In this document: positions 34,884-43,903 of the stretch, piece after piece
Position numbering within the stretch: position 1 is the stretch's first letter
Layout: each line of letters opens with the position of its first letter
NCBI GenBank assembly: GCA_964407265.1
Contig: CAYOUV010000011.1
Span: forward strand, 1-64,000
Length of the DNA stretch: 64,000 bases
DNA from: CAYOUV01 sp964407265
Lineage (GTDB): Bacteria; Chloroflexota; Anaerolineae; Anaerolineales; Villigracilaceae
Direction of reading: 5' to 3'
Program-made: the position numbers and the translations under genes
The notes under the pieces: model-generated
Databases searched by the model: none
Told to the model about the DNA's origin: nothing
Seen by the model: the letters and a program-made list of their open reading frames with translations, nothing else

Positions 34884-35693
34884 CTACTCATCCTTCCTGA
34901 ACTGCAGGCAATAGTGGTGGAAGGTATTGCTGACCCAGGCGCTGTTCATGCCGTAGGGTGCCAGGCGCTGGTTGTCCTGGCACCAGATTTTTTCATCTTT
35001 GAGCGTGTAGGTCTTGCCCAACTCGCGCCCCAGGTCCCAGGCCAGCGGGTAAATTTTCCCGCCCTTCTTGACGTTCTTGACGATGACCGTCAGGTAAGCC
35101 TTGTCGCGCAGCAGCGGTTTGAGTCCCGCGTAGATGCCGACCAGCGCGGACAAAAAGTCTTCGTAGTCATGCAGGTTCCCCACGTCGTTGGGGTCGTCCG
35201 AGTAGAAGACATCCAGGGCGGCGGACGAGCGGCGCTTCTTTTGGGTTCCAGCGCCGCGGGCGTGCAGCATGTCCCAGTAGGGGGGGCTGGTCAATAGATA
35301 ATCGATGATCGGCAGTCCGTACCTGGCAGCCTGCTTGGCGTCGCCGGTGATCACCTTGGATATTAGATTTTGGACCGTTTCGCCCAGCGTCGCGCGCTCT
35401 TCCTGCACGATTTGCTCGGCGATGGCGGCATATTTGGGATTGAGTTCGATGCCGTAGGAGCTGCGTCCGGCCCGGAGTGCTGCCACCAGCGTGGACCCCG
35501 TGCCAGCCATTGGATCGAGCACGGTTTGCCCACTCTTGGTGAAGAATTCGATGAACTCCTGGGCCAGGGTTTCCGGGAATTTGGCCGGGTGCACCAGCAC
35601 GCCTTTCTTGCGCGGGGGCGGATTGTGCGTGAACCAGGATTTCTGGAATTTGAGCCAGGATTTGGGGTCGAGGTCGTTGAGTTTATTGGGCAT
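34884..35693 (-). CDS. Orphan DNA methyltransferase (N4-cytosine/N6-adenine type)
   Basis: 269 aa from ATG 35693. The SAM site DPMAGTGST (about 57-65) comes before the catalytic TSPPYWD (about 140-146), the reverse of the usual beta-class order, although the flanks (HPAKFPETLA, YGIELN) look beta-class. No restriction gene is adjacent, so it may be a solitary epigenetic methylase or a remnant of a restriction-modification unit. A TATAAT box eight bases before the start and the lack of a ribosome site suggest a leaderless mRNA. Confidence 0.85.
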   Translation of the reverse strand: MPNKLNDLDPKSWLKFQKSWFTHNPPPRKKGVLVHPAKFPETLAQEFIEFFTKSGQTVLDPMAGTGSTLVAALRAGRSSYGIELNPKYAAIAEQIVQEERATLGETVQNLISKVITGDAKQAARYGLPIIDYLLTSPPYWDMLHARGAGTQKKRRSSAALDVFYSDDPNDVGNLHDYEDFLSALVGIYAGLKPLLRDKAYLTVIVKNVKKGGKIYPLAWDLGRELGKTYTLKDEKIWCQDNQRLAPYGMNSAWVSNTFHHYCLQFRKDE

Positions 35694-35698
35694 ATGAA

Positions 35699-35704
35699 AA
35701 TTAT
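35699..35704 (-). promoter_or_regulatory. -10 box of a probable leaderless promoter
   Basis: Minus-strand TATAAT ends five bases before the ATG at 35693, which places the expected start of transcription at or next to the initiation codon. No -35 match is convincing. Confidence 0.45.
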
Positions 35705-35730
35705 ACACGCAGTAGCCGGCCAGCCTGCTT

Positions 35731-36582
35731 CTACGGGGTGACGCTGGGTGTGCGCGTTGGCGTGGGCGTCTTGGACGGCGTGGGACTTGGTGTCGGGCTG
35801 AGGTAGGTGACATCCTGGATCGTCAGGTCGGAAAAGGTGATCGTCACGGCGTTCTCGCCGCCCGAGCGGGCAAAGACCCCCAATGTGCCAAATTTGTAGA
35901 CCGGGTCATTCAGGCCGAATTGGAAGTGGCCGTTCAGGAAGAAGCGCAGCTCCGAGCCGACAGCCCAGACACCGATCCGCACCTGGCCGGGAGAGCCGGG
36001 TGGGACATCGCCGCTGGGTAGGCGCTGTTGCAGAAGGGCGATGGCTCCGCCCTGCACGCGCTCGAGGCGCACGGTCCGGTCACAGGCCAGTACCAGCCGG
36101 TAATAATCCGAGGTCCCCTGCGCGCGGAAGAGTAAACCGAACTCATCCGGTCCCTGGCACAGGCTGGTGGTGGCATTGATTTCAGCGTAAAAATTGGTCA
36201 GGAGGGGCTCGCTGCGCAGGCTGAACAGGTACAGGCGCGGCTGGCTGATGGCCAGCGTGATGCGTCCGTTGGCAACGATCACACTGCTGCTGTCGGATTC
36301 GCGCACGGACCACAACGCCGGGTTTTCGAAGGTATCAGTGGTGATCGCCTGGCCCAGTCCGGGGCGCGTTTCCTCGGTTGGCGAAGGGGTCAGGGGCGGG
36401 CGGGCGGTCGCTGTGCTGGTGGGTGGAAACCAGACCGTCGCCAGGGTGGCGACGGCGGGTTCGGTCGCGGGCGGGGACGTCGGCGTGGTCTGAGCCGGGC
36501 TGAGCGTGGCGCAGGCCTCCAGCACCAGCAAGCAGAGTGCCATGCAAATCGGGGTGAGCTTGTGCGTCATTCGGCGAATCAT
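35731..36582 (-). CDS. Lipoprotein with beta-sandwich (laminin-G/DUF1080-like) domain
   Basis: 283 aa. Signal peptide with lipobox LEAC, a Thr/Pro linker (about 28-75), then a jelly-roll-like domain (about 80-262) with FENPALW, FYAEI and GTLGVFARSG strands typical of concanavalin-like folds. The end is again TPSPTPS-rich. No catalytic motif is visible; it is probably a carbohydrate- or surface-binding protein. No clear ribosome site; an internal ATG at 36570 is an alternative start. Confidence 0.7.
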   Translation of the reverse strand: MIRRMTHKLTPICMALCLLVLEACATLSPAQTTPTSPPATEPAVATLATVWFPPTSTATARPPLTPSPTEETRPGLGQAITTDTFENPALWSVRESDSSSVIVANGRITLAISQPRLYLFSLRSEPLLTNFYAEINATTSLCQGPDEFGLLFRAQGTSDYYRLVLACDRTVRLERVQGGAIALLQQRLPSGDVPPGSPGQVRIGVWAVGSELRFFLNGHFQFGLNDPVYKFGTLGVFARSGGENAVTITFSDLTIQDVTYLSPTPSPTPSKTPTPTRTPSVTP

Positions 36583-36696
36583 GTGAAATTTGTCTGCGAG
36601 GCTGATAACAATCGACGGGAGGATTTTTCCGGCAAGGTGATGTACAATTAATGATGAGCGTCACAATCACGATGCGCTCCCTCATTCTAGCACAAA

Positions 36697-36712
36697 GTCC
36701 CCGAAGGGGGAC
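36697..36712 (+). promoter_or_regulatory. Leader hairpin abutting a ribosome binding site
   Basis: GTCCCC-gaag-GGGGAC forms a 6-bp stem with a tetraloop, immediately before the AAAGGAGAG ribosome site (36713-36720). It may shield the mRNA 5' end or influence ribosome access. Confidence 0.45.
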
Positions 36713-36725
36713 AAAGGAGAGATAC

Positions 36726-37739
36726 ATGAGCCAGAAAGCTGTCCTGGTCACCGGCGCGTGCGGAGAAATTGGCCAGGCTCTGGTGCAAGGTTTGAGCAGA
36801 CAGGGAGGCTACCGTATCGTTACAGCGGATTTAATGCCGCTGCCCGATAGCATCCGGTCACTTTCGGCCGAGCACGTCCAGGGGGATTTGCTCGACAAGG
36901 TAAAGCAACTGTATGATCATGATTTTGAGATTATCTACCACCTGGCTGCCTCGCTTTCTTCCAAAGCCGAAATCGCGCCTGAAGCGGCTCACCGTATCAA
37001 CGTCGAAGGGACGATGCAGTTGCTGCAGCTGGCGGCTTATAAATCCGAAAAGTACAAAAAACCGGTCAAGTTCTTGTTCCCCAGTTCGATTGCGGCTTAC
37101 GGCTTTGATGAGGTAAAAACCAAAACCGCTGCCGGACGCGTCTGCGAAGATGAATGGAACTGCCCGCATACCATGTACGGTACGAATAAACTGTACTGTG
37201 AGAAGTTGGGCGCTTACTACAGCCGCTTCTATGGACAGCGCCACCTCGAACCCAATCCGCCGGTCATGCTGGATTTCCGCGCGATCCGTTTCCCTGGATT
37301 GATCAGCGCCTTCACGCTGCCCAGCGGCGGCACGAGCGATTACGGACCAGAGATGCTGCATGCTGCGGCGCAGGGCAATCCGTATGCCTGCTTCGTACGT
37401 GAAGACACCCGCATCTCGTTCATGGCCATGCCGGACGCAGTCAAGTCTTTGAAGATGCTGACCGAGGCGCCGCGCGAGAAATTGACGCGTGTGGTTTACA
37501 ATATTTCCAGCTTCAGCCTGACGGCTGGCGAATTTCGCGAACGGACACTCAAATACTTCCCCGGCGCGCGAATCAGCTTCGAGTCGAATATCAAGCGGCA
37601 GGGCATCGTCGATTCGTGGCCGGAAGATTTGGATGACTCCTCCGCCCGCTCTGATTGGGATTGGAAACCCGATTACGACGTGGAGCGTTTCTTCGATGAA
37701 TATTTTGTGCCGGAGATCAAGAAACGTTACGCAAAGTGA
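36726..37739 (+). CDS. NAD-dependent epimerase/dehydratase, L-threonine 3-dehydrogenase-like SDR
   Basis: 337 aa. The start at 36726 has AAAGGAGAG upstream. Rossmann motif TGACGEIGQ (about 8-16), HLAAS, and catalytic Ser-Tyr-Lys (SSIAAYG, YGTNK). RFPGLIS, GTSDYGPEMLHAA and the MPDAVKSL segment match SDR-type threonine dehydrogenases, which oxidise L-threonine to 2-amino-3-ketobutyrate. A sugar epimerase cannot be fully excluded. Monocistronic with a strong terminator. Confidence 0.82.
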   Translation: MSQKAVLVTGACGEIGQALVQGLSRQGGYRIVTADLMPLPDSIRSLSAEHVQGDLLDKVKQLYDHDFEIIYHLAASLSSKAEIAPEAAHRINVEGTMQLLQLAAYKSEKYKKPVKFLFPSSIAAYGFDEVKTKTAAGRVCEDEWNCPHTMYGTNKLYCEKLGAYYSRFYGQRHLEPNPPVMLDFRAIRFPGLISAFTLPSGGTSDYGPEMLHAAAQGNPYACFVREDTRISFMAMPDAVKSLKMLTEAPREKLTRVVYNISSFSLTAGEFRERTLKYFPGARISFESNIKRQGIVDSWPEDLDDSSARSDWDWKPDYDVERFFDEYFVPEIKKRYAK

Positions 37740-37766
37740 TCTTGACCCGAAAAATTTTTCTTGAAG

Positions 37767-37798
37767 AACAGGGACCGCCCGAAAGGGCGGTCCCTGTT
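37767..37798 (+). terminator. Intrinsic terminator
   Basis: 14-bp perfect stem AACAGGGACCGCCC with a GAAA tetraloop, ending in TTTG, 28 bases after the preceding stop. Confidence 0.9.
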
Positions 37799-37887
37799 TG
37801 TAGATTTGCATTGTATGCCGACGACGATCTGGAGCAGCATAGGCACTTCCAGAGTATATTGAAAATCCATGATATCAGAGGCGGAAA

Positions 37888-37896
37888 TGATATAAT
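37888..37896 (+). promoter_or_regulatory. Extended -10 promoter (TGATATAAT)
   Basis: Perfect TGn-TATAAT, 17 bases before the ATG at 37914, giving a very short leader. Confidence 0.7.
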
Positions 37897-37913
37897 CCGT
37901 GCGACGATTGCCT

Positions 37914-38774
37914 ATGAAAAGACACCTGTTTGTGATTGGCCTGTTCCTGTTAGCGGTGCTGTTAATGCAGATGTCGCTGACGGCGCAGGCTTCGCCAGCG
38001 GCACAACTGCCGCAGTATTCAACGCCTACCCCCGGCGCGGATGGACGCATCATTTACATAGTAAAGGAAGGCGACAACTGCATCCGTGTCGCACTGCTGA
38101 ACGGGATTTCGACTGAAACGCTGCGTTCCTATAATCCAGGCCTGGATGAGAATTGTATTTTGCAGGTCAACCAGCAGCTGGTGATCGGTCTGGCCGGACC
38201 AGCCGGCGCCACGCAGACTGCCGGACCATCTCCGACCCCGACGGTTGCCTTACCAACTCCCACGCCTTTCAACGGGACTACCCAGGTCTGCGTGCTGCTC
38301 TTCGATGACGTGAATGGGGACTCGCTGCGGCAGGACACAGAATTAGGCCTGGCTGGTGGTGAGGTCAGCGTGACCAATGTCAACGGATCATACTCGAAGA
38401 CGCAGACGACGGTCTCGCAGGTGGATGCGGATACCGGCTTACCGGTTCCGGTCTGCTTCACGGACGTGCCGGAGGGTAAGTACAACGTCAGCATGGCCAT
38501 TCCGGATGGTTATAATCCAACCATGGATTTGAACTACACACTGGATGTCAAAGCCGGCGACCAGGCTTTTGTTGATTTCGGTGCCCAATCAAAGCAAAAC
38601 ACTACAACACCGGCGGATGGCGGCGGGAGTGGTGGTTTTCGCTCGGTTGTGATGGGAATATTGGGGGCAATTCTTCTGCTGGGTGGTGGCGGACTGGGTT
38701 GGTATGCCTATCAGATGCGCCAACCGAAAAGCTCTGTGCTGGGCAGAAAATACCCAGGCTTGAAAAAGAAATAA
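37914..38774 (+). CDS. Secreted LysM-like protein with SdrD-type beta domain and C-terminal anchor
   Basis: 286 aa. Signal peptide (to about residue 27), a LysM-like module (about 40-92; YIVKEGDNC, LRSYNPGL, QQLVIG), Pro/Thr linker, a Cna-B/SdrD-like beta domain (about 115-220; DVNGDSLRQDTE calcium-loop-like start), a Gly-rich stretch, one membrane helix (about 240-262) and a basic tail. Likely a wall-binding surface protein held in the membrane. Confidence 0.8.
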   Translation: MKRHLFVIGLFLLAVLLMQMSLTAQASPAAQLPQYSTPTPGADGRIIYIVKEGDNCIRVALLNGISTETLRSYNPGLDENCILQVNQQLVIGLAGPAGATQTAGPSPTPTVALPTPTPFNGTTQVCVLLFDDVNGDSLRQDTELGLAGGEVSVTNVNGSYSKTQTTVSQVDADTGLPVPVCFTDVPEGKYNVSMAIPDGYNPTMDLNYTLDVKAGDQAFVDFGAQSKQNTTTPADGGGSGGFRSVVMGILGAILLLGGGGLGWYAYQMRQPKSSVLGRKYPGLKKK

Positions 38775-38786
38775 GCAAATAACTTG

Positions 38787-38818
38787 AACGGGGTGCGAAC
38801 GCTCGCACCCCGTTTTTT
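38787..38818. terminator. Convergent bidirectional terminator
   Basis: 12-bp stem AACGGGGTGCGA with a 4-base loop and T6 on the plus side. It abuts the stop codon of the minus-strand HIT gene (38817-38819). Confidence 0.9.
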
Positions 38819-39164
38819 ATCCCATTGGAAAACGCATGCGTTGTCCACCGATCAGGTGCAGGTGCAGATGAAAGACAGTTTGCCCCCCGTGCGAACCGGT
38901 GTTGACGATCATACGGTAGCCGCTCTGGTCCACACCATCCTGTACGGCGAGCTGTCTGCCAATGATGAACATATGCCCGATCAAAGCCGCATCCTCCTCG
39001 GTCAATTCGTTAACTGAGGGAATGTGTTTGTTGGGCACAATCAGGATGTGCGTCGGCGCTACGGGATGGATGTCGCGAAAGGCGGTCACCTGATCATCAC
39101 GGTACACGATGTTGGCGGGAGCATCGTCCGCGACGATTTTGCAAAACACGCAGGAACGGGACAT
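38817..39164 (-). CDS. HIT-family nucleotide hydrolase (HinT-like)
   Basis: 115 aa, the usual HinT size, from ATG 39164 (39176 is an alternative, adding four residues). CVFCKI at the N-terminus and the histidine triad HLHLH near the C-terminus. HinT proteins hydrolyse purine nucleoside phosphoramidates such as aminoacyl-AMP. It lies 37 bases after the deacetylase-like gene on the same strand. Confidence 0.95.
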   Translation of the reverse strand: MSRSCVFCKIVADDAPANIVYRDDQVTAFRDIHPVAPTHILIVPNKHIPSVNELTEEDAALIGHMFIIGRQLAVQDGVDQSGYRMIVNTGSHGGQTVFHLHLHLIGGQRMRFPMG

Positions 39165-39201
39165 TTTGTTGAGCATGGCGGCGATGGGAGCGAGCCGCGC
39201 C

Positions 39202-40395
39202 CTAAGGCGTAACAGTCGGGATGGGACCATAAGTCGGTGCGCACATGATGTCGTAGTATTCCAGTTCAGTGGTCTTGTTCTGCGCGGCATAAGCGGCAGC
39301 GTCCTTGCCGAGCACGCGGACAGTGTCCAGGTGGGAGCGGGCATCCGTATCCCAGTAGCGTGGCAGGGTCAGGAGCGGATCTCCGGCTGAACCTTCGGGA
39401 ATGTAGCTCGGGCGCATCGGATCGCTCTGCTTAGATTGCGGGATCCAGTTGAACATCAGCGGACCGCGTGGATTGATGGTGAAGCCGAGCTTGTAGCCAA
39501 CCTGACGCGCAAGTTCAACCGAGCGTTTGCTAAATCCACCACCAGGCCAGATAATGGCGATGGGCGTTTTGTTGAAATGCTGCTTTATAGCGTCAATCGA
39601 ACCTTGTAATTCGCCCAGCATATACTGGTCCGACGAATTGGGGCCCATCGGGATGTTGTGCACCACGCCGTGCGCCTGGTGGTCGACCCATCCTTCCGCT
39701 TCGAGTTGGGCGTTCTCGTCCCAGAGTTGTTGCGGGGTATCCTTGGCGCTGATCCAGGAATTGATCACTTTCCAGCCCCAATCTTCATAGTACTGGCGGA
39801 AAGCCACGTCGAAATATTCGCGGTAGTGACGGTCGTCAACTACCAGCAACACCGAGCGCTGCGGGATTTTGGCGTTGTTGTACATGAATTCTGACAGTTG
39901 CTGCATGTCAATCGCCTCAAAGCCCATATCGTGCAGGTCATTCATCAGCTTGCGCAGGTCAGGGATGCTGATCTGGTTGGGTTCGGTCACCTCGCCTTTG
40001 GTGATCGAATGAAACATGATTACCATCACGACCGTCCCGGGCGCGGCGTTGTTTGGATCCCACTTCAATTTGAGGTACTGGCAGGTATCCGAGAGATAGC
40101 TCTGCGGCTGGTCGTTGGGGTTGAGGGCGTTCGTCTCGAAGGTTCCCGGCAGGGCTGGTGGAGTGCGCGGCGCGCTGGAGGTGGGTGTGGGCGAAGGTGC
40201 TGGTGTTTCGGTTGGAGGGGCGGCGGTCGCAGTCAAGCCGGCATAGGCGGTTTGTACGGCCTGGGTCAGGGCGGTGTCCATGTTTGGATCAGCGGGGGTG
40301 GAGGGCGCTGCTGGTGTCCCACATGCCGTGGCAATAACGCTGGCCAGGACCAGGCTTGAAATGATGCGTACTGTACGTTTAAAGGATAGAGTCAT
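39202..40395 (-). CDS. Polysaccharide deacetylase-like lipoprotein
   Basis: 397 aa. Lipobox IATACG, Thr/Pro linker (about 28-85), then a NodB-like barrel: MFHSIT start, the metal-site DD in LLVVDDRHY (canonical TFDD altered to VVDD), an H-x3-H-like HQAHG, and WPGGG. It probably removes acetyl groups from a cell-surface or environmental polysaccharide. The altered first motif makes activity uncertain. Confidence 0.8.
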   Translation of the reverse strand: MTLSFKRTVRIISSLVLASVIATACGTPAAPSTPADPNMDTALTQAVQTAYAGLTATAAPPTETPAPSPTPTSSAPRTPPALPGTFETNALNPNDQPQSYLSDTCQYLKLKWDPNNAAPGTVVMVIMFHSITKGEVTEPNQISIPDLRKLMNDLHDMGFEAIDMQQLSEFMYNNAKIPQRSVLLVVDDRHYREYFDVAFRQYYEDWGWKVINSWISAKDTPQQLWDENAQLEAEGWVDHQAHGVVHNIPMGPNSSDQYMLGELQGSIDAIKQHFNKTPIAIIWPGGGFSKRSVELARQVGYKLGFTINPRGPLMFNWIPQSKQSDPMRPSYIPEGSAGDPLLTLPRYWDTDARSHLDTVRVLGKDAAAYAAQNKTTELEYYDIMCAPTYGPIPTVTP

Positions 40396-40421
40396 GTGTC
40401 GAATTTTAGCAGAAATTTTTG

Positions 40422-40443
40422 GGGGCGACCAACTGGTCGCCCC
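40422..40443 (-). terminator. GC-rich hairpin after the inositol-phosphate synthase gene
   Basis: GGGGCGACCA and its complement form a 10-bp stem with almost no loop, 8 bases past the stop at 40452. T tracts on the minus strand are poor, so termination is only likely. Confidence 0.5.
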
Positions 40444-40451
40444 ACGAGTTT

Positions 40452-41537
40452 TTATTCGTTCGTTTCGCCCTTGATGAAGGCTTCGGTCATCTCACGGCAG
40501 ACGCTGTCGCGGAATTGCTTGGGCGGGGTTTTGAAGAAATAGGAAGACGGGCCGATGATCGGGCCGGACAGGCCGCGGTCGAGCGCCAGCTTGGCACAGC
40601 GCACGGCATCGATGATCACTCCGGCCGAGTTGGGACTGTCCCAGACTTCAAGTTTGGTTTCCAAATTGAGCGGCACGTTGCCAAAGGTGGTGCCTTCCAT
40701 ACGGATGTAGCACCACTTGCGGTCGGACAGCCACGGCACATGGTCTGATGGGCCAACATGCACATTGCCGGCGTCCAGCTGGTAGGGGATCATGCTGGTG
40801 ACGGCACCGGTCTTGGAGATTTTCTTTGATTCGAGGCGTTCGCGCTCGAGCATGTTCAGGAAGTCGGTGTTGCCGCCAAAGTTGAGTTGGTAAGTGCGGT
40901 CGATGCGCACCCCCCGATCGACGAACAGGCTGGTCAGTACGCGGTGCAGTATGGTCGCGCCGACCTGGGATTTGATGTCGTCGCCAAGGATCGGCAGGCC
41001 GGCGTCTTTGAAGCGCTGCCCCCAATAATCGGAAGATGCAATGAAGACCGGGATGGCGTTGACGAAGGCGCAGCCGGCATCCAGGATCTGCTCAACGTAC
41101 CACTTGGTGGCCATTTCCGACCCGACGGGTAGATAAGATACGACAACGTCGGTCTTGGTCTCCTTGAGCAGCTTGACGATGTCAGCGGTGGGACCGGGAG
41201 CTTTGGTGATAACCTGCGCCAGGTACTTACCGATGCCATCATGAGTCATACCGCGCACCACAGGGACGTTCATGATGGGGACATCGGTGAATTTGAAGGT
41301 ATTGTTGGGTTCAGCAAAAATAGCTTCGGACAGGTCTTTGCCAACCTTGGTGATATTCACGTCGATGCCCAGAGTGAATTCGATGTCCTTGACGTGGTAA
41401 CCGCCCAGATTGACGTGCATCAAGCCGGGGACGGTGGCGTCGTCGGGCGTATCCTTATAGAAATGCACACCTTGGATTAGCGAAGAAGCACAATTCCCAA
41501 CGCCGATGATCGCGACGCGCACTTTTTTCTTTGTCAT
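40452..41537 (-). CDS. ino1: Inositol-3-phosphate synthase
   Basis: 361 aa of the short actinobacterial/archaeal type. N-terminal Rossmann motif GVGNCASSL, then SYLPVGSEMATKWY, GDDIKSQVGATILHR and FGGNTDFLNM, which are INO1 family signatures. It converts glucose 6-phosphate to 1L-myo-inositol 1-phosphate with NAD, feeding inositol lipids or compatible solutes. AAGGAGAGAG ribosome site. Confidence 0.95.
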   Translation of the reverse strand: MTKKKVRVAIIGVGNCASSLIQGVHFYKDTPDDATVPGLMHVNLGGYHVKDIEFTLGIDVNITKVGKDLSEAIFAEPNNTFKFTDVPIMNVPVVRGMTHDGIGKYLAQVITKAPGPTADIVKLLKETKTDVVVSYLPVGSEMATKWYVEQILDAGCAFVNAIPVFIASSDYWGQRFKDAGLPILGDDIKSQVGATILHRVLTSLFVDRGVRIDRTYQLNFGGNTDFLNMLERERLESKKISKTGAVTSMIPYQLDAGNVHVGPSDHVPWLSDRKWCYIRMEGTTFGNVPLNLETKLEVWDSPNSAGVIIDAVRCAKLALDRGLSGPIIGPSSYFFKTPPKQFRDSVCREMTEAFIKGETNE

Positions 41538-41598
41538 AAAATCTCTCTCCTTAAGAAATTGTAATCAGAGGTTGCATGCTGCTGCCTCAATATTGCCA

Positions 41599-41607
41599 TG
41601 CTATAAT
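41599..41607 (+). promoter_or_regulatory. Extended -10 promoter (TGCTATAAT)
   Basis: Perfect TGn-TATAAT 29 bases before ATG 41637; no good ribosome site follows, so initiation is unusual here. Confidence 0.65.
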
Positions 41608-41636
41608 CTTAGTACATTTCTGCTATTTCGGTGGCT

Positions 41637-42899
41637 ATGACTACAGAAGAACGCACTCAACTCCTTGAACGGCTCCTTGAGGTCACTCGCAATTTGAGTG
41701 CCGCAATGGATTCGGAATCTTTCTTGCAATCAGTCACCTCGATTGCCTGTGAGTTGACATCCAGTGAAGCGGCCTCGATCATGGAGTATGATGAGATCGA
41801 TGGTCAACTCCGGTTCGTGGCCATGCCCTGGTTTCACGGCGACTCATTGCGCGGTGTCAGAATTTCATTGACGGACAGCGCAGCAGGGGAAGCTTTTCGA
41901 CTGGGCAAGCCGCTGACTAGTCAGGATCTAAAGAGTGATCCACGTCATTATAAATCCATTGACAAGCTAACCGGTTTCGAAACCCGCTCTTTGTTGGCAG
42001 CTCCCATTTTTCTTATGGGAGAGCCGGTCGGTGTTATTGAAGTACTTAATAAAAAAGACAATGCCAATTATACCGAGGAAGATGTATACATTCTAGAAAC
42101 ACTGGCATCACAAACTTCAATCGTCTTTCAGAACCTGCGTTTAGAGATGCGGGTCCAGTCGGTCTACGATGAACTTGCCGAACTTGACCGCATGAAGAAT
42201 GATTTTATCGCAATTACTTCACATGAGTTGCGTACGCCTTTGGGATTAATTCTCGGTCATGCCACCTTTTTGCGCGAAGTGATCGGGGAAGAACATCGCG
42301 AACAGCTTGATACGATTATCTACAGCGCTAAACGGCTCAAGGAGATTATCGAAAGCCTGTCCAGCGTGGATAACTTCGAAAGCGGTGCGGCCCGCCTCCG
42401 CAGCCGGCAAATCTCACTTAATCGGGTGCTTGATGAAGTAGTCGATTCTTTTCAATTGGAAGCCAACGAAAAGCAGATCTCTCTGCGGGTTGATACCGGT
42501 CACAAGGACCTGGTTGTCGAAGGGGATTCGGGTAAAATCGTAATTGCTCTGAGCAGCTTGATTAAAAATGCAATTACGTTTACCGAGAAGGGTGGAAAGA
42601 TCATCGTCGTTGCTGAAAATATCCCCGGCTATGTTAAAGTGTCAGTCGTCGACAATGGGATCGGTATCCCAGCAAATGACCTGCCGCGAATCTTCGAGCG
42701 TTTTTATCAGGTAGAAACACATCTAACGCGACGTTATGGCGGTATGGGCTTGGGCCTTTCCGTCGCTAAGGTCATGATCGAAATGCATGGTGGCCGAATC
42801 TGGGCTGAGAGCACCGAGGGCAAGGGGAGCAACTTTACCTTCCTGTTACCAACCGAGGCTCCTCAAGATGATGCTTCTGACCGTCCTGTCCAATCTTGA
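41637..42899 (+). CDS. Soluble GAF-domain sensor histidine kinase
   Basis: 420 aa; ATG 41637 preferred to the GTG six bases earlier. No membrane helix. GAF domain (about 10-170), HisKA with phospho-acceptor H196 in ITSHELRTP, HATPase with N, G1 (DNGIGIP) and G2 (GGMGLGLS) boxes. It senses an internal ligand or redox state through GAF. No response regulator is adjacent; it is coupled to a sugar-kinase gene by a one-base overlap. Confidence 0.92.
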   Translation: MTTEERTQLLERLLEVTRNLSAAMDSESFLQSVTSIACELTSSEAASIMEYDEIDGQLRFVAMPWFHGDSLRGVRISLTDSAAGEAFRLGKPLTSQDLKSDPRHYKSIDKLTGFETRSLLAAPIFLMGEPVGVIEVLNKKDNANYTEEDVYILETLASQTSIVFQNLRLEMRVQSVYDELAELDRMKNDFIAITSHELRTPLGLILGHATFLREVIGEEHREQLDTIIYSAKRLKEIIESLSSVDNFESGAARLRSRQISLNRVLDEVVDSFQLEANEKQISLRVDTGHKDLVVEGDSGKIVIALSSLIKNAITFTEKGGKIIVVAENIPGYVKVSVVDNGIGIPANDLPRIFERFYQVETHLTRRYGGMGLGLSVAKVMIEMHGGRIWAESTEGKGSNFTFLLPTEAPQDDASDRPVQS

Positions 42900-43903
42900 T
42901 GTGTCCTGATTTTGTAATTACCGGCCGTTTGAGTCGGGAATATGTCTTACCTCCTTTGGGCAATCCGATCCTGGATGTTGCCGGAGGTAATTTGCTTTAT
43001 GCGGCTGGAGGAGTCAGCATATGGGACCGGAGTGTAGGTCTGGTTGGCCGTGTAGGTGAGGATTACCCACGCAACTGGTTGCGCTGGTTCGAATCTTATG
43101 GCCTGGACACGCTTGGGATCCGGATCCTGCCGCAGGCTTTGGACCTACGTTCGTTCGTAGCCTATACGCTTGATATGGAACCGAATCGCTCTAACCCGGT
43201 CGCGCATTTTGCGCGTCTCGGTTTGCCGTTTCCGAAGGCTTTGCTTGGCTATCAACCATCCAGCGATACCCAAAATGGGCGCGACCAATCTGATCCAGCT
43301 GTCCCGGGAGTGACCGACGTACCAGATGATTATCTAAATACCTCGGCTTTGCATCTCTGCCCGATGGATATTACATCTCAGAGTCGATTGCTGGCGAAGT
43401 TTAAACAGGGCAATGTCACAACCATCAGCCTGGATCCCTCAGCCAGCTACATGCAGCCGGCCTACCAGGACGAACTGCGCTCTTTGATGCTGGGCATCAC
43501 GATCTTCATGCCATCTCAGGAAGAACTACGCGGACTGTTCTGGGGCAAGACCAACGACCTGTGGGAAATGGCAGAGGAAATCGCCTCCTTCGGCTGCGAA
43601 CTGATTGTGATCAAATGTGGCAGCCAGGGACAGTTGTTGTACGATGGAATGGGCAAACATCGCTGGGAAATCCCGGCCTACCCTGCCCGGGTTGCCGACC
43701 CAACCGGCGCGGGCGATTCGTATTGTGGTGGTTTCCTGGCCGGATATCGGGTGAATTATGATCCACTGGAGGCGGCAATGCATGGCAACGTTTCGGCTTC
43801 CCTCAATATTGAAGGAAGTGGCCCGTTCTACGCTTTGGACGTGGTTCCCGGCCTGGCACGCGCCCGCCTTGCATCCCTCAGAGATATCATCCGCGAGGTT
43901 TGA
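42899..43903 (+). CDS. PfkB-family carbohydrate kinase
   Basis: 334 aa. Ribokinase fold with the C-terminal signature DPTGAGDSYCGGF (anion hole and catalytic Asp) and IVIKCGSQG. The N-terminal substrate GG motif is present as AAGGVSIWD. The start ATG overlaps the kinase stop (TGATG). The substrate could be a sugar or nucleoside; sequence does not decide. Confidence 0.88.
   Translation: MCPDFVITGRLSREYVLPPLGNPILDVAGGNLLYAAGGVSIWDRSVGLVGRVGEDYPRNWLRWFESYGLDTLGIRILPQALDLRSFVAYTLDMEPNRSNPVAHFARLGLPFPKALLGYQPSSDTQNGRDQSDPAVPGVTDVPDDYLNTSALHLCPMDITSQSRLLAKFKQGNVTTISLDPSASYMQPAYQDELRSLMLGITIFMPSQEELRGLFWGKTNDLWEMAEEIASFGCELIVIKCGSQGQLLYDGMGKHRWEIPAYPARVADPTGAGDSYCGGFLAGYRVNYDPLEAAMHGNVSASLNIEGSGPFYALDVVPGLARARLASLRDIIREV

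Noticed and set aside
36858..37811. 317-codon minus-strand frame across the SDR dehydrogenase
   Set aside because: It is antisense to a complete Rossmann enzyme and spans its terminator.
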